64,000 nt of DNA from Planctomycetota bacterium (GTDB lineage Bacteria; Planctomycetota; Phycisphaerae; Phycisphaerales; UBA5793): assembly GCA_963205185.1 (NCBI GenBank), contig CAUJHZ010000074.1:26833-90832 (forward strand), read 5' to 3'. Made by a program: the position numbers and the translations under genes. Shown here piece by piece: positions 43,306 through 53,464 of this stretch. A model generated the notes under the pieces. It had not been told where the DNA came from. It searched no databases and was given only the letters and a program-made list of their open reading frames with translations. Within the stretch, counting starts at the first letter, position 1; the number at the start of each line of letters is the position of its first letter.

Positions 43306-46300
43306 CTAAACGGGCGCCCCGTGCCCCGGCTTGTGGGCGTAGATGAGCCAGTAGGCGACCGGAATCACGAACAGCGTGAACACCGTCGAGGCGAAGAGCC
43401 CGAAAATCAGTGACCACGCCAAGCCTGAGAAGATCGGGTCGATGGCAATCGGCGCGGCGCTGAGCATCGCGGTGCCGGCGGTGAGCAGAATCGGCCTCAG
43501 GCGCACCACACGGCTTTCCATGATGGCGTCGAAGAGCGACCGGCCGCGCTGCAGCGAGAGGTGGATGAAGTCCACGAGGATGATCGAGTCGCGCGTAACG
43601 ATGCCGGCCAGGGCGATCATGCCGATCATGCCCGTGGCGGTGAAGAAGATGGGATCGGCATAGCCGCCGACGTTGCCTCCCGCCAGCACGTTGAGCAGCC
43701 AGAACCCGGGCATCACGCCCAGCACGGTCAGCGGAATCGCCAGCATCACCACGGCGGGGATGGTGAACGACCCGGTCTGCGCGACGAGCAGAATGTAGAT
43801 GGCCACGAGCGCGACGCCAAAGGCGATGCCGAGATCGCGGAAGACTTCGAGGGTGATCTTGAGTTCGCCCTCGCCGGTGAAGGCGACGTCAACATCCGCA
43901 GGCACCGCCCAGGGCACGCCGCCGCCGGGCTTGATGAACGATCGACCATCGGCGGAACGCGGTTCGCCTGCATGCACCCAGCCGCTGCCGATGCGTTCGG
44001 CCCCGGACGGCGCTGCAGCGAAATCCGCGCGATCAACAAGCAGATCAACGACCACGTCGGCTGGCGGGCGGCCGGCTGATTCGGCGGTGACGTACACGAT
44101 CGGCTCAAGATTCTTGTGGTAGATCGTCTGCTCGACGCGCGACTGCTCCCACGCGCCGATCTCGGCCAGCGGCGTCATCGAGCCGCCTGCGCCGCGCAGC
44201 CGAATCTCATTGAGCAGATCCCGGTTCGAGCGCAGCGGCCGGGGCAGGCGCAGTTCGATCACCACGGGCTGGCGATCGTCGGGATCGCGGATCGTCCCGG
44301 CCGCAGCGCCATCGACGGCCAGCGCGAGGCTCCTGGCCACGTCCTCGACGGAGATGCCGTTAATCGCCGCCTTTTCCCGATCCACGATGAAGCGCCACTT
44401 GCCCTGCGGCGCTTCGATGGTGTCATCGACATCCACGACGCCGGGCTCGATCTCAAGCCGGCGGCGGATCGTCTCGGCGGCGGCGATGAGATCTTCGTAT
44501 GACGAATCCACCTGGCCGCGCACTTCGGCGACCAGCGTCGAAAGGACGGGCGGGCCCGGCGGGGTCTCGACGATCTTGAGAACCGCGTTGTGATTCGCGG
44601 CGATCGCCGTCCACGCATCGCGCTCGCGCAGCCCCAGCGAGTGACTCTGCTGCGCGCGGTTCTTCTTGCCGACGAGATCGAGGCGAATCTCAGCGACGTT
44701 CGAGCCCCGCCGCAGGTAGGAGTGCCGCACGAGGCCGTTGAAATCCATTGGCGAGGCGAGGCCGACGTAACTGGTGAAATCAACCACCTCCGGAACCTGC
44801 GCCACCGCCTGTTCGAGATCGCGCACCGCGGCGTCGGCGCGCTCCAGAGTCGTGCCCTCGGGCAGATCGAGCACGAGGAGCAGTTCGTTCTTGTTGTCAA
44901 AGGGCAGCATCTTGAGCGGCACCGTGCGGAACGCCGCCAGCAGCATCGCGGCCACGGTGAGCACGCCCATGATGATGAGGAAGACCGCCGCGTTGCGGCG
45001 CGAACGCAGCAGCGGCGCCATGAGCGGATAAAAGAGCCGATAGAGCAGCGTCTGGCGCACGGCGGTGATGTCATGCTCGTCAACATCATCGCTCACCGGA
45101 GTCGCAGCCTCGCCGCCGTAGTGCCGGCGCAGGCCGTGGTACGCCAACCACGGCGTGATCGTGAACGCAACGAGCATGGACATGAGCATGGCCACAGGCA
45201 CGTTGAGCGCCATCGGGCGCATGTACGGCCCCATCATGCCCGTGATGAACATCATCGGAAGAAACGAAACGACGACCGCCAGCGTCGCGGTGATCAGCGG
45301 CGGGCGAATCTCGGACACTGCCTCAAGCACGATCTCTCGCGTGGCCCGGCCGTGCAGACGGAAGTGCCGCACGATGTTCTCGACATCGACGATCGGATCA
45401 TCAACCAGCAGACCCAGCGACAGGATCAGCGCAAAGAGCGTGACGCGATTGATCGTGAAGCCGAAGAGCAGATTGATGAGCAGCGTCAGGCCGAAGACGA
45501 CCGGCACGGCGACGGCGACGATCAGCGCTTCGCGCCAGCCCAGCCCGATGGTGAGCAGCGCGATGACGATGAACACCGCCACGCCGAGCGCTTCGATCAG
45601 TTCGTTCACCTTCTCATCGGCCGTCAGGCCGTAGTTGCGGGTGATAACCAATTCCATGTCGTCGGGGATGATCGAGTCGCGCAACTCCCCGGCGTGGCGG
45701 ATGATCTCGTCGGCCACCCACACGGCGTTGGTGCCCTTCTTCTTGGCCACCGCGATGGTCACGGCTGACGTGGAGAGACCATCCGGCTGTGCCGTTTCCG
45801 CCGCGGGCGCGCCGATGAGCGATCCCGGCGCGGCGGCGTCGTGGCCGAAACCTCTCGCGGGCCCCCACCCGTGCCGGACGTAGCTGGTCACCTCCGCGGC
45901 CCCGTCGGTGATCTCCGCCACGTCTTTGAGAAACACGGGTCGATCGTCAAACAGACCCACGACGAGTGCGCGAAGTTCGCCGTTGCTGGAAAACGGCTGC
46001 CCTGCTTCGATGCTGATGTGCTCGTCATTGCGGTCGATCGCGCCGGCCGCGGCGGCGATGTTGGTCACGTTGATGGCGCGCTGCACGTCGAGCGGTGCGA
46101 CGCCGTATGCAGCCATGCGGGCCGGGTCGAGGCGGACGCTGACCTGCCGCGATTCACCACCCACGACATACGCCCGCGAAACATCGCGCTGCGTGGCCAG
46201 GCGCTCGACGATTTCCTCGCCAACGCGGCGGAGCATGAACGGGTCGGCCGCCGGTCCGGTGAGCGTCATCGTCACAATCGGCACATCATCGATCTCGACG

Positions 46301-46752
46301 GGCTTGACGACCCAGCCGGTCACGCCCGGCGGCACGAGGTCGATCTTTTCGTCGATGCGCTTGTAGAGTTTGACAAGGCTGCGCTCGCGGTCCTCACCCA
46401 CGAAAAAACGCACGGTGATCACGGCGCTGTCGCGCCTGGACATCGAATAGACGTATTCGACGCCGTCGATCTGGTAGAGGATCTTTTCGAGCGGCGTCGC
46501 GACGAGGCGCGCCGTTTCTTCCGCGCTGTGTCCCGGAAACGCCACGTGAATGTCCGCCAGCGGCACGACGATCTGCGGATCTTCCTCGCGCGGCGTGAGC
46601 AGCAGGGCCGCGATCCCCAACAGAGCCGCCAGCACAATGAGAATGATTGAAAGATTCGAATGCAGAAAAACGCGGATGATCGCGTTGACGCCGCCATGAT
46701 GGTGAGCGGCAACGAGTGCGGGTGCGTGGGGCGAATCACCGGCGTCAGTCAT
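43306..46752 (-). CDS. RND efflux permease, second system
   Basis: A 1148-residue RND pump. It starts MTDAGDSPHAPALVAAHHHG, then VFLHSNLSIILIVLAALLGIAALLLTPREEDPQI, an N-terminus typical of the group with EEDPQI. The proton-relay TM4 has LLVDDPIVDVENIVRHF with two Asp, unlike the permease at 3301-6786. It ends 46752; an ATG two codons upstream (46758) is an alternative. It overlaps no neighbour and follows its adaptor gene after 18 nt, forming a two-gene minus-strand operon. Confidence 0.92.
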   Translation of the reverse strand: MTDAGDSPHAPALVAAHHHGGVNAIIRVFLHSNLSIILIVLAALLGIAALLLTPREEDPQIVVPLADIHVAFPGHSAEETARLVATPLEKILYQIDGVEYVYSMSRRDSAVITVRFFVGEDRERSLVKLYKRIDEKIDLVPPGVTGWVVKPVEIDDVPIVTMTLTGPAADPFMLRRVGEEIVERLATQRDVSRAYVVGGESRQVSVRLDPARMAAYGVAPLDVQRAINVTNIAAAAGAIDRNDEHISIEAGQPFSSNGELRALVVGLFDDRPVFLKDVAEITDGAAEVTSYVRHGWGPARGFGHDAAAPGSLIGAPAAETAQPDGLSTSAVTIAVAKKKGTNAVWVADEIIRHAGELRDSIIPDDMELVITRNYGLTADEKVNELIEALGVAVFIVIALLTIGLGWREALIVAVAVPVVFGLTLLINLLFGFTINRVTLFALILSLGLLVDDPIVDVENIVRHFRLHGRATREIVLEAVSEIRPPLITATLAVVVSFLPMMFITGMMGPYMRPMALNVPVAMLMSMLVAFTITPWLAYHGLRRHYGGEAATPVSDDVDEHDITAVRQTLLYRLFYPLMAPLLRSRRNAAVFLIIMGVLTVAAMLLAAFRTVPLKMLPFDNKNELLLVLDLPEGTTLERADAAVRDLEQAVAQVPEVVDFTSYVGLASPMDFNGLVRHSYLRRGSNVAEIRLDLVGKKNRAQQSHSLGLRERDAWTAIAANHNAVLKIVETPPGPPVLSTLVAEVRGQVDSSYEDLIAAAETIRRRLEIEPGVVDVDDTIEAPQGKWRFIVDREKAAINGISVEDVARSLALAVDGAAAGTIRDPDDRQPVVIELRLPRPLRSNRDLLNEIRLRGAGGSMTPLAEIGAWEQSRVEQTIYHKNLEPIVYVTAESAGRPPADVVVDLLVDRADFAAAPSGAERIGSGWVHAGEPRSADGRSFIKPGGGVPWAVPADVDVAFTGEGELKITLEVFRDLGIAFGVALVAIYILLVAQTGSFTIPAVVMLAIPLTVLGVMPGFWLLNVLAGGNVGGYADPIFFTATGMIGMIALAGIVTRDSIILVDFIHLSLQRGRSLFDAIMESRVVRLRPILLTAGTAMLSAAPIAIDPIFSGLAWSLIFGLFASTVFTLFVIPVAYWLIYAHKPGHGAPV

Positions 46753-46770
46753 GATCATCGCTCCGGCCCA

Positions 46771-47904
46771 TCACGAGCCCGGCCCGCGAGCCGCAAGGGC
46801 CACCACCTCGCCCGCCTTCAGTCCGGAGAGCACTTCGAGCGTATCGCCGGGCATGACGCGGCCGGTGCGCACCGCGCGGCGCTGAAGGTGGTCGTCGATC
46901 ACCACATCAACCAGTTCGATCTGCCCGACACGCGTCACCGCCGCCGCGGGAACGACGAGCACCTGCTCGTCTTCGAGCGGGATGAGCAGCCGGCCGAACA
47001 TGCCGCTGTACACGCCCTCAGGGCACGGGCCGGTCACCTTGACGAGAAAACTCCGGCTGCCTTGCGCGGCCTGGGGAACGATCTCACTGATAATCCCGGT
47101 GCACTGAAGGTCGAGCGATTCAACCTGCACATCGACCGGTTCGCCGACCGTGAGCCGCTGCGTGAGCGACTCGCGCACGCTCGCGACCAATTGCATGCGC
47201 TCCGGGTCGTAGAGGGTCACCATCGGCTGGCCCGGTGCGACGGTGTCGCCCTGCTCGACGAGTTTGTCAATCACCACGCCTGAGATCGGCGAACGGATCG
47301 TCGCGTAGCCGAGGATCGTCTCGGCTTCGCGCTGCGCCTGCTCGGCGCCGAGCAGATCGCCCTGGGTGGATTCGAGCGCTGTCTGGGCGCGGTTGAGTTC
47401 GAGTTGGTTGGCCGCCCCACTGGCGAAAACTTCCTGAAGCCGGTCGAACTCGCGCTGCGCCTGGTCGCGCCGCGCGCGAGCGGAGGCGACGGCGGCGTGC
47501 GACTGCTGCAGCCGAGCCTGGAGGTCTTCGCTGTCGAGCACGGCGATCACCTCGCCGGTCTTGATCGCAGCGCCTGCGGTCACGTTCATCGTTTCGATGC
47601 GGGCGAGCAACTTCGACGCGACCGTCAGTTCGTGCACCGCTTCAACCGAGCCGACAGCCGTCTCGATGCGCGGCACGGCGATGGCTGCAACCTCGACGCG
47701 CGGCCGATCCCCGGCCGGCTGCAGCGCGGCCGCGCGACCCGTGTGGACCGGGCCGCCGATCTTCGGCTCGAACGCGCCGGCCAGCCACAGCAGCAGCAGG
47801 ATCACTGCGGCCAGGAAACCAACGCCCAGAGCTGACTTGCCCAGCGCGGCAACCAGCCGGCTCGAATCGGCCCGGCCGGCACGCTTTGACGAAGGGGCGC
47901 CCAT
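46771..47904 (-). CDS. RND periplasmic adaptor, second system
   Basis: A 377-residue adaptor starting MGAPSSKRAGRADSS, with one membrane helix (ALGVGFLAAVILLLLWLAGAF) rather than a cleaved signal. Lipoyl halves are RIETMNVTAGAAIKTGEVIAVLD and YATIRSPISGVVIDKLVEQGD, separated by a coiled-coil hairpin; beta-barrel and membrane-proximal domains follow. ATG 47904 has GGGAG 7 nt upstream; ATG 47910 is less well placed. It precedes the permease gene in the operon. No outer-membrane channel gene is nearby. Confidence 0.9.
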   Translation of the reverse strand: MGAPSSKRAGRADSSRLVAALGKSALGVGFLAAVILLLLWLAGAFEPKIGGPVHTGRAAALQPAGDRPRVEVAAIAVPRIETAVGSVEAVHELTVASKLLARIETMNVTAGAAIKTGEVIAVLDSEDLQARLQQSHAAVASARARRDQAQREFDRLQEVFASGAANQLELNRAQTALESTQGDLLGAEQAQREAETILGYATIRSPISGVVIDKLVEQGDTVAPGQPMVTLYDPERMQLVASVRESLTQRLTVGEPVDVQVESLDLQCTGIISEIVPQAAQGSRSFLVKVTGPCPEGVYSGMFGRLLIPLEDEQVLVVPAAAVTRVGQIELVDVVIDDHLQRRAVRTGRVMPGDTLEVLSGLKAGEVVALAARGPGS

Positions 47905-47924
47905 GCTCATTCTCCCGACGCCGC

Positions 47925-47944
47925 CTGCGCGCAGCTGCGCGCAG
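47925..47944. promoter_or_regulatory. Candidate operator of the second RND operon
   Basis: Two abutting copies of the palindrome CTGCGCGCAG, giving a 20-bp perfect palindrome 21 nt upstream of the adaptor start codon. Such a position suits a repressor site, but GC-rich palindromes arise by chance in such a genome. Confidence 0.4.
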
Positions 47945-48196
47945 CGGCACGTCACCATACGCCCATTTCGGCTGGCGCCTCGTGATAACCGGACCCGAGA
48001 GAGCATGATCGGGGTGAAGTTCTTGCCGGCCGCCGACCGGTTCGGGTGCGAGCCCGAGCCGCCGGGCCGCAGCCGCCCGCCCCGCCGCGTCTATAATCGA
48101 CGACTGACGCGGCGGCGAGCACCGGCTGGCCGCTTCGCCAGTGCCTCGATCCGAGTCTTCAGGGTGGCGGCGTCCCGATCAATTGGGCGAGCGATC

Positions 48197-48224
48197 TTGA
48201 CTGGCCGGGTCGGTGCGGTACATT
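48197..48224 (+). promoter_or_regulatory. Promoter of tRNA-Asp
   Basis: TTGACT and TACATT with a 16-nt spacer, about 54 nt before the tRNA 5' end. Confidence 0.5.
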
Positions 48225-48278
48225 TTGCGGCATTTCGCGGCCGGGGTGGATTGATCGCCCGCCGGCCGAACCCCGTGT

Positions 48279-48352
<74 letters not shown>

Positions 48353-48371
48353 TTTCAGAAAACCTTGCTGA

Positions 48372-48468
48372 ATCCGTAGTTTACGGATACCTCCCGACGG
48401 TCGGGGGCGCAGCTCGAGACGATTTCCGCGCGGTGCGCGCACCGCGCTGGAGTTTCGGGAGGTGCCCC
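48372..48468 (+). other. Palindrome-rich integrase leader, island 2
   Basis: ATCCGTA/TACGGAT (48372-48388), CCCGA/TCGGG (48393-48405), and a perfect 20-bp palindrome around GCGCGGTG (48428-48447) precede the GTG start, with GGGAGG at 48457-48462. Same order of elements as at 39953-40050. Confidence 0.6.
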
Positions 48469-49803
48469 GTGCCCAAGACCCCGGGCTATCGCAAGCGTCA
48501 CGACCGCAACCAGGCCATCGTCACTCTCACCGACGCCGTCACCAAGCGGCGACGGGATTACTGGCTCGGTGAGCCAGGATCGCCCGAGAGCCGCGAGTTG
48601 TACCACCGCGTCATCGCGGAATGGGAGGCGAACGGGCGGCGGCTCATTGATGCCAACTTCGAGAAGGCGGCCACAGGAGGCGAGGACGGTGATGGAATCA
48701 CCATCTCCGAAATGTGCGCCCGCTTCTGGCGCACGCGCGGCGTTCACCTGAACAAGCGCGAGCAGGACCATCACAAATCTCTGATCCGGCTTCTGCGTCG
48801 CTCGTACGGTTCAATGCCGGCGGCGGCGTTCGGTCCGAAACGCCTGCAGCGCCTGCGCGACCAGATGATCCGAGATGACGACGAGCGCGGACGCCGCGCA
48901 TGGGGCATCACCTACGCCAACGCACAGGTGCGTCGGCTGTGCCGGCTCTTCAAATGGGCCGCATCGCAGGAACTCGTTACGGCGCGAGTGCGCATGGAAC
49001 TGCTGTCGGTTGATCCGCTCAAACCCGGGCGCTGCACGGCCCGCGCCGGCCGCGTCGTGAAACCAGTGCCGGTGGAGGTGGTCGAGCAGACTCTTCCGTT
49101 CATGGCCAGCCCCGTCGCCGCCGCCGTGCGGCTCCAACTGCTCACTGGGGCGCGGCCGGATGAAGTGCTGAGCCTTCGGCCATGCGACATCGATACCACG
49201 GCCGCAAACGGCGTGTGGGTGGCGAGGCTGGAGCGCCACAAGACGCAGTACATGGGCCACGACCGCGTGCTCTTCCTTGGCCCCAAGGCGCAGGCCGTGC
49301 TGATGCCGTTAATGAAGCGCGCGGCGGAGACATACCTCTTCCGCCCCGCCGAGGCGGACGCGGAGCGCCGTGCGGCCCGGGCCGCAGCGAGGAAGACACC
49401 ACTCTCCTGCGGCAATCGTGCCGGCACAAACCGTAGGGCCGCGCCGAAGAAGTCGGCGGGCGACCGCTACGACGCCCGGGCATACTACCGCGCGGTGCAG
49501 TACGCCTGCGATGTCGCGTTCCCGCCTCCACCGCCGCTCGCGAAGCGGAAAGACGAAACGCGAGAAGAGTGGCGGAGTCGGTTGGTAGCGGACAAACTGA
49601 AGATCGCTCTCGACGCGTGGCGGAAAGAGCACCGGTGGTTCCCGTACCAACTGCGCCACACGGCCGCGACCCTCTACCGCCGCGAGCACGGCCTCGAAGC
49701 GTCTGCCCTCGTCCTCGGGCACGCCAGCGCCCGGGTTACCGACGCAGTCTACGCCGAGCGAGACCAGTCGAAGGTGGCAGAGATCATGCGGCTGGTGGGG
49801 TGA
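48469..49803 (+). CDS. Tyrosine recombinase (integrase)
   Basis: Site-specific recombinase of 444 residues starting at GTG 48469 with GGGAGG upstream. Catalytic core: Arg229 in LLTGARPDEVLSL, box II YQLRHTAATLY with Arg396 and Tyr393 where His is usual, His418 in LGHAS, and nucleophile Tyr428 in DAVYAERD. The N-terminal arm-binding part contains GYRKRHDRNQAIVTLTD and a KRRRDYWLG patch shared with the truncated copy in island 1. Located 116 nt after tRNA-Asp, it probably catalyses integration there. Confidence 0.9.
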   Translation: MPKTPGYRKRHDRNQAIVTLTDAVTKRRRDYWLGEPGSPESRELYHRVIAEWEANGRRLIDANFEKAATGGEDGDGITISEMCARFWRTRGVHLNKREQDHHKSLIRLLRRSYGSMPAAAFGPKRLQRLRDQMIRDDDERGRRAWGITYANAQVRRLCRLFKWAASQELVTARVRMELLSVDPLKPGRCTARAGRVVKPVPVEVVEQTLPFMASPVAAAVRLQLLTGARPDEVLSLRPCDIDTTAANGVWVARLERHKTQYMGHDRVLFLGPKAQAVLMPLMKRAAETYLFRPAEADAERRAARAAARKTPLSCGNRAGTNRRAAPKKSAGDRYDARAYYRAVQYACDVAFPPPPPLAKRKDETREEWRSRLVADKLKIALDAWRKEHRWFPYQLRHTAATLYRREHGLEASALVLGHASARVTDAVYAERDQSKVAEIMRLVG

Positions 49804-49942
49804 CAACAGCGCTCAGGCCGGGAAGTAGACGCGAACTTCCAGCGCCGGGAAGGGTTGCGCCGATCCATGTATGGGAGGGGTGGAGAGCCCGGCGAGCCTG
49901 CGTTCCGCATACGATATGGGTCGATGACGAGGAGTGACAGCG

Positions 49943-50917
49943 ATGGCTACAGCACAACAGCTCAAGGCGCTCATCGCGAGCTACGCTGACGGTGATCGTG
50001 CGCGCTTCTTGTCCGTCGCCGCGCAGATATCTGCCCATGCCGCGAAATCCGGAAACCAGAAGCTCGCCGACGAGCTGCTCAAGCTCGTTGACTCAGCGCG
50101 GCGGTCCGCGGAGGCAGAGCCGGACCGTCGAGTTCTGCCGATCGCGCAGCCGACCGGTGAGCTCAGCGGGCTTGTGTCGGCGTCATTCCCGAAGGCGACG
50201 CTTGATGACATGATCCTGGCGGCGGAGACGCGGTCCCGGCTCGACCGGGTCCTTCGTGAGTATCGTCAGGCAGACCTCTTGGCTGGACATGGCCTTTCAC
50301 CGCGGCGAAAGCTCTTGTTGCTGGGTCCGCCCGGATGTGGCAAGACGATGACGGCAACTGCTCTCGCTGGCGAACTGCACCTGCCGCTCCTCACGGTTCA
50401 GTTTCACACGATGATCACGAAGTACCTTGGGGAGTCTGCTGCGAAGCTCCGCTTGATATTCGACATGATGCATGAGCGACGCGGCGTGTTCCTCTTCGAC
50501 GAATTTGACGCGATCGCATCCCAGCGGTACGGCGGGCAAGATGTCGGCGAGATCCGACGCGTTTTGAATGCATTCTTGGTGTTCATCGAAAGCGACAACT
50601 CTCAGAGTCTGCTCATTGCCGCGAGCAACCTCGCCCCAACCATCGACGCCGCTGTGTTCCGGCGTTTCGACGATGTGCTTATGTACGACATGCCTGCCGA
50701 TTCCATGGTGCGGGATCTGATCGTTCGGCGGCTCGGATCCTTCCTTTCCGAACGGCCAAACTGGACGCGGATTGGCGAACTCGCCACCGGGCTGTCGCAC
50801 GCCGAGATCGTTCAGGCATGCGATGATGCTGCCAAGGAAGCGGTTTTGGATGGGCGTAGCCGGACGACTGCCTCTGAGCTACATAAGGCGATCGAGAGAC
50901 GGCGACGACTCAACTGA
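49943..50917 (+). CDS. ietA: IetA-like AAA ATPase
   Basis: A 324-residue AAA+ ATPase. Walker A is GPPGCGKT at 128-135 and Walker B FLFDEFDA with Asp186-Glu187; the sensor is AASNLA and the arginine finger is in AAVFRRFDD. Sequence style and the subtilase neighbour (50936) match IetA of the IetAS pair. There IetA acts as the antidote of the protease IetS in plasmid stability and incompatibility (described in Agrobacterium Ti plasmids), and the pair has since been listed as an antiphage system. ATG 49943 has GAGGAG upstream; a GTG lies three codons earlier. Spacing to the next gene is 18 nt. Confidence 0.75.
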   Translation: MATAQQLKALIASYADGDRARFLSVAAQISAHAAKSGNQKLADELLKLVDSARRSAEAEPDRRVLPIAQPTGELSGLVSASFPKATLDDMILAAETRSRLDRVLREYRQADLLAGHGLSPRRKLLLLGPPGCGKTMTATALAGELHLPLLTVQFHTMITKYLGESAAKLRLIFDMMHERRGVFLFDEFDAIASQRYGGQDVGEIRRVLNAFLVFIESDNSQSLLIAASNLAPTIDAAVFRRFDDVLMYDMPADSMVRDLIVRRLGSFLSERPNWTRIGELATGLSHAEIVQACDDAAKEAVLDGRSRTTASELHKAIERRRRLN

Positions 50918-50935
50918 TCGGGAGAGAAGAGGTTG

Positions 50936-53437
50936 ATGGATCGATTCAAGCACATCGACATCACGGATCCCGGCGAGTTGCGCAGGTACACCCACGTCTC
51001 TTCCGGCGGCGGTGGCGAGTATCGAGTGCCACCGCGCGACGATCGGGTTGGCCACGGCCAGCGGTTGCAGAGCCAAATCCAAACCGCCCGTGCCGAACTC
51101 GGCCAGCAGGCCAGTGACACGGGGCACACCATTACTGATGTCGCGCTCGAAGTTGTCGGTCCCCGGCGAGACCTGCAACTCGCCAGCTTGGAACGGCTGC
51201 GTAACGGCCTGGGGGTCGAGCTTCGCGCGGTTGCGGACCGTGAAGGGCGCAGCTTTGCAACTGTGTACGTTCCCTCCTCTCGACTTGAGAGCTTTGTGCG
51301 CCTATTCGAGCGATACACAAATGAGGATCGGGCGGATACGGGCCGGCCCAAGAACGAACCGCTGGTCGCCGGCATTGATGAAATCCGCACACCCATACTT
51401 CGGTCATTCTGGACTGATGCGGATGATCTCTTTCCCACCGACCAAACTGCACCAATCTGGTGGGAAGTCTGGCTGCAGAAGCGGATCGACGACGAGGAAG
51501 ACACAGCCTTTATAGAGTTCATTTCGGCTGTCGACGGAAGTGGTCTTCGTGTCGGTTCCCATGTGCTCCGTTTCAACGAACGACTTGTGTTTCACGTCCA
51601 CGGAACGGTCGAACACTGGACATCTGTGTTCGTGCCTCTGTTGGACAGGTTGGCCGAACTGAGAAAGGCAAAGGAAGTCGCCTCCGAGTTTCTGCGGCTA
51701 CCACCGCGTGATCAGCGCCTCCTGATTGATGACCTCGTTCGACGGCTGTCTTCACCAGCAGCGATCGCACCGGCAGTCTGTGTGCTCGACCACGGCGTCT
51801 CGAAGGAACATCCGCTGCTCGCGCCATTTCTCTCGCCGGAAGACCAGCACGTGATCGAGCAGGTGTGGACGAAGGTCGATAATCGTGAGCAGCATGGTTC
51901 AGAGATGGCAGGCATCGCTTTGTACGGACCGGAGCTGCCTTATCTGCTCGGCGGCAACGCCCAACCATTAATGCTGCATCGACTTGAATCCGTCAGGATT
52001 CTCAACACCTCGCAGGCACATCCAGAGGAAACATGGGGCTGGGTCACACAAGAGGGCGTCGCTCTTGCGGAACAGGCGGCTCCTGGCCGTTCACGGGTCG
52101 TACTATTGGCCATCACAGCAGACGATCGCGGTCGCGACCACGGGTACCCCACGTCTTGGTCGGCCGCCATAGACCAAAGCGCTGCGGGCGAACTAGATGG
52201 GACGAAGCGGCTTTTTGTGGTTTCAGCGGGAAATGTCAGGTCTCCGACCGACTTCCCAGCCAACGTCTATCCGAACTCGAACATCCAGGAGCACCGCATC
52301 GAGGATCCGGCGCAATCGTGGAACGCTCTCACAGTCGGCGCGTGCACTGACCTGATCCAGATCCGCGATACGAGCCTTGATGGGCACTCTCCCTTGGCTA
52401 AGCAAGGAGAACTCTGTCCAGCGTCACGGACTTCTGCTTCATGGCCGGATCAAGCGTGGCCGATCAAGCCAGACATCGTGATGGAAGGCGGCAATTACAC
52501 CAGGTCGCCCGAAGGTAGCGTTCATGCCACAGAAGATCTCTGCTTGCTGACAGCATCCGGTTCAACTGTCGGGAACCTTCTATCGTGGACATCCGACACA
52601 AGTGCCGCAAGCGCACAGGCAGCACGCCTTGCAGCGATTTTGCAGGCTGAGTACTCGCATCTGTGGCCCGAGACGTTGCGGGCGCTGCTCGTACACTCGG
52701 CAGCGTGGACGTCGGCGATGATCGACCAAGTGCCGGGAGACCGGCAGTCGGATCGTCACAAGCGATTGCGGTGTTTCGGCTATGGCCGACCAGATCTTGA
52801 TCGGGCGCGGTACACGCTACGAAATCGTGTCGCGCTGATACATCAAGGACAGATTCAGGCGTTCGAGCGAGTTCGAGAGAACGGCGAGTGGAAGATTCGC
52901 ACCAAGGACTTCTCCTTGCACTCGTTGCCTTGGCCTGCCGAAGCGTTGGCCGCGCTTCACGCCCAAAGTGTTCTCCTGCGTGTCACTCTGTCGTACTTCA
53001 TTGAACCAAGCCCCGGCAGACGCGGATGGAGGAAGAAGTTCCGATATCAGTCTCATGGCCTGCGCTTCAAGCTCCGGGGACCTACGGAGACTGACGAGGA
53101 GTTCCGGCAGCGCATTAGCCAAGAGGAATGGGATGAGGACAGCGATGGTCGGCCGTCCGTGGCGGATCCCATTCCATGGGCCTTGGGTTCAAACCTTCAG
53201 ACAAAAGGATCCATACATTCCGATTGGTGGGAGGCGACGGGTGTTGAGCTGGCTGCATGTGGGCAGATCGCCGTGTATCCGGTAACGGGGTGGTGGCGAG
53301 AGCGTCCGCACCTCGGCAAGGTCGACAGTATTGCGAGATATGCGCTGGTTGTCACAATCGAAACGGACGCCGAGGATTGCGACCTCTATACGCCGGTGAT
53401 GGCTCAGATCACCGCCCCGTTGACGGTCGAGACATGA
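50936..53437 (+). CDS. ietS: IetS-like subtilisin family serine protease
   Basis: A 833-residue S8 (subtilase) protein with no signal peptide, so it should act in the cytoplasm. Catalytic residues are visible: Asp285 in VLDHGVSKEHP, His320 in QHGSEMAGI, oxyanion Asn433 in VVSAGN and Ser556 in DTSAASAQAAR, all in the right order. The N-terminal 270 residues lack similarity that I can assign and may sense a trigger; the C-terminal 250 are beta-rich. ATG 50936 preceded by GGAGAG; a TTG is one codon earlier. Paired with the ATPase upstream, as in IetAS. GC is lower than in the host genes. Confidence 0.75.
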   Translation: MDRFKHIDITDPGELRRYTHVSSGGGGEYRVPPRDDRVGHGQRLQSQIQTARAELGQQASDTGHTITDVALEVVGPRRDLQLASLERLRNGLGVELRAVADREGRSFATVYVPSSRLESFVRLFERYTNEDRADTGRPKNEPLVAGIDEIRTPILRSFWTDADDLFPTDQTAPIWWEVWLQKRIDDEEDTAFIEFISAVDGSGLRVGSHVLRFNERLVFHVHGTVEHWTSVFVPLLDRLAELRKAKEVASEFLRLPPRDQRLLIDDLVRRLSSPAAIAPAVCVLDHGVSKEHPLLAPFLSPEDQHVIEQVWTKVDNREQHGSEMAGIALYGPELPYLLGGNAQPLMLHRLESVRILNTSQAHPEETWGWVTQEGVALAEQAAPGRSRVVLLAITADDRGRDHGYPTSWSAAIDQSAAGELDGTKRLFVVSAGNVRSPTDFPANVYPNSNIQEHRIEDPAQSWNALTVGACTDLIQIRDTSLDGHSPLAKQGELCPASRTSASWPDQAWPIKPDIVMEGGNYTRSPEGSVHATEDLCLLTASGSTVGNLLSWTSDTSAASAQAARLAAILQAEYSHLWPETLRALLVHSAAWTSAMIDQVPGDRQSDRHKRLRCFGYGRPDLDRARYTLRNRVALIHQGQIQAFERVRENGEWKIRTKDFSLHSLPWPAEALAALHAQSVLLRVTLSYFIEPSPGRRGWRKKFRYQSHGLRFKLRGPTETDEEFRQRISQEEWDEDSDGRPSVADPIPWALGSNLQTKGSIHSDWWEATGVELAACGQIAVYPVTGWWRERPHLGKVDSIARYALVVTIETDAEDCDLYTPVMAQITAPLTVET

Positions 53438-53464
53438 TTGGTTCACACGACTGAGACGTGCACC

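Larger units (their letters stand above)
47905..48278. other. Intergenic stretch between RND adaptor and tRNA-Asp
   Basis: 374 nt without a gene. It holds the perfect palindrome CTGCGCGCAGCTGCGCGCAG (47925-47944) upstream of the efflux operon start on the minus strand, and the tRNA-Asp promoter. Nothing else is recognised. Confidence 0.7.
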
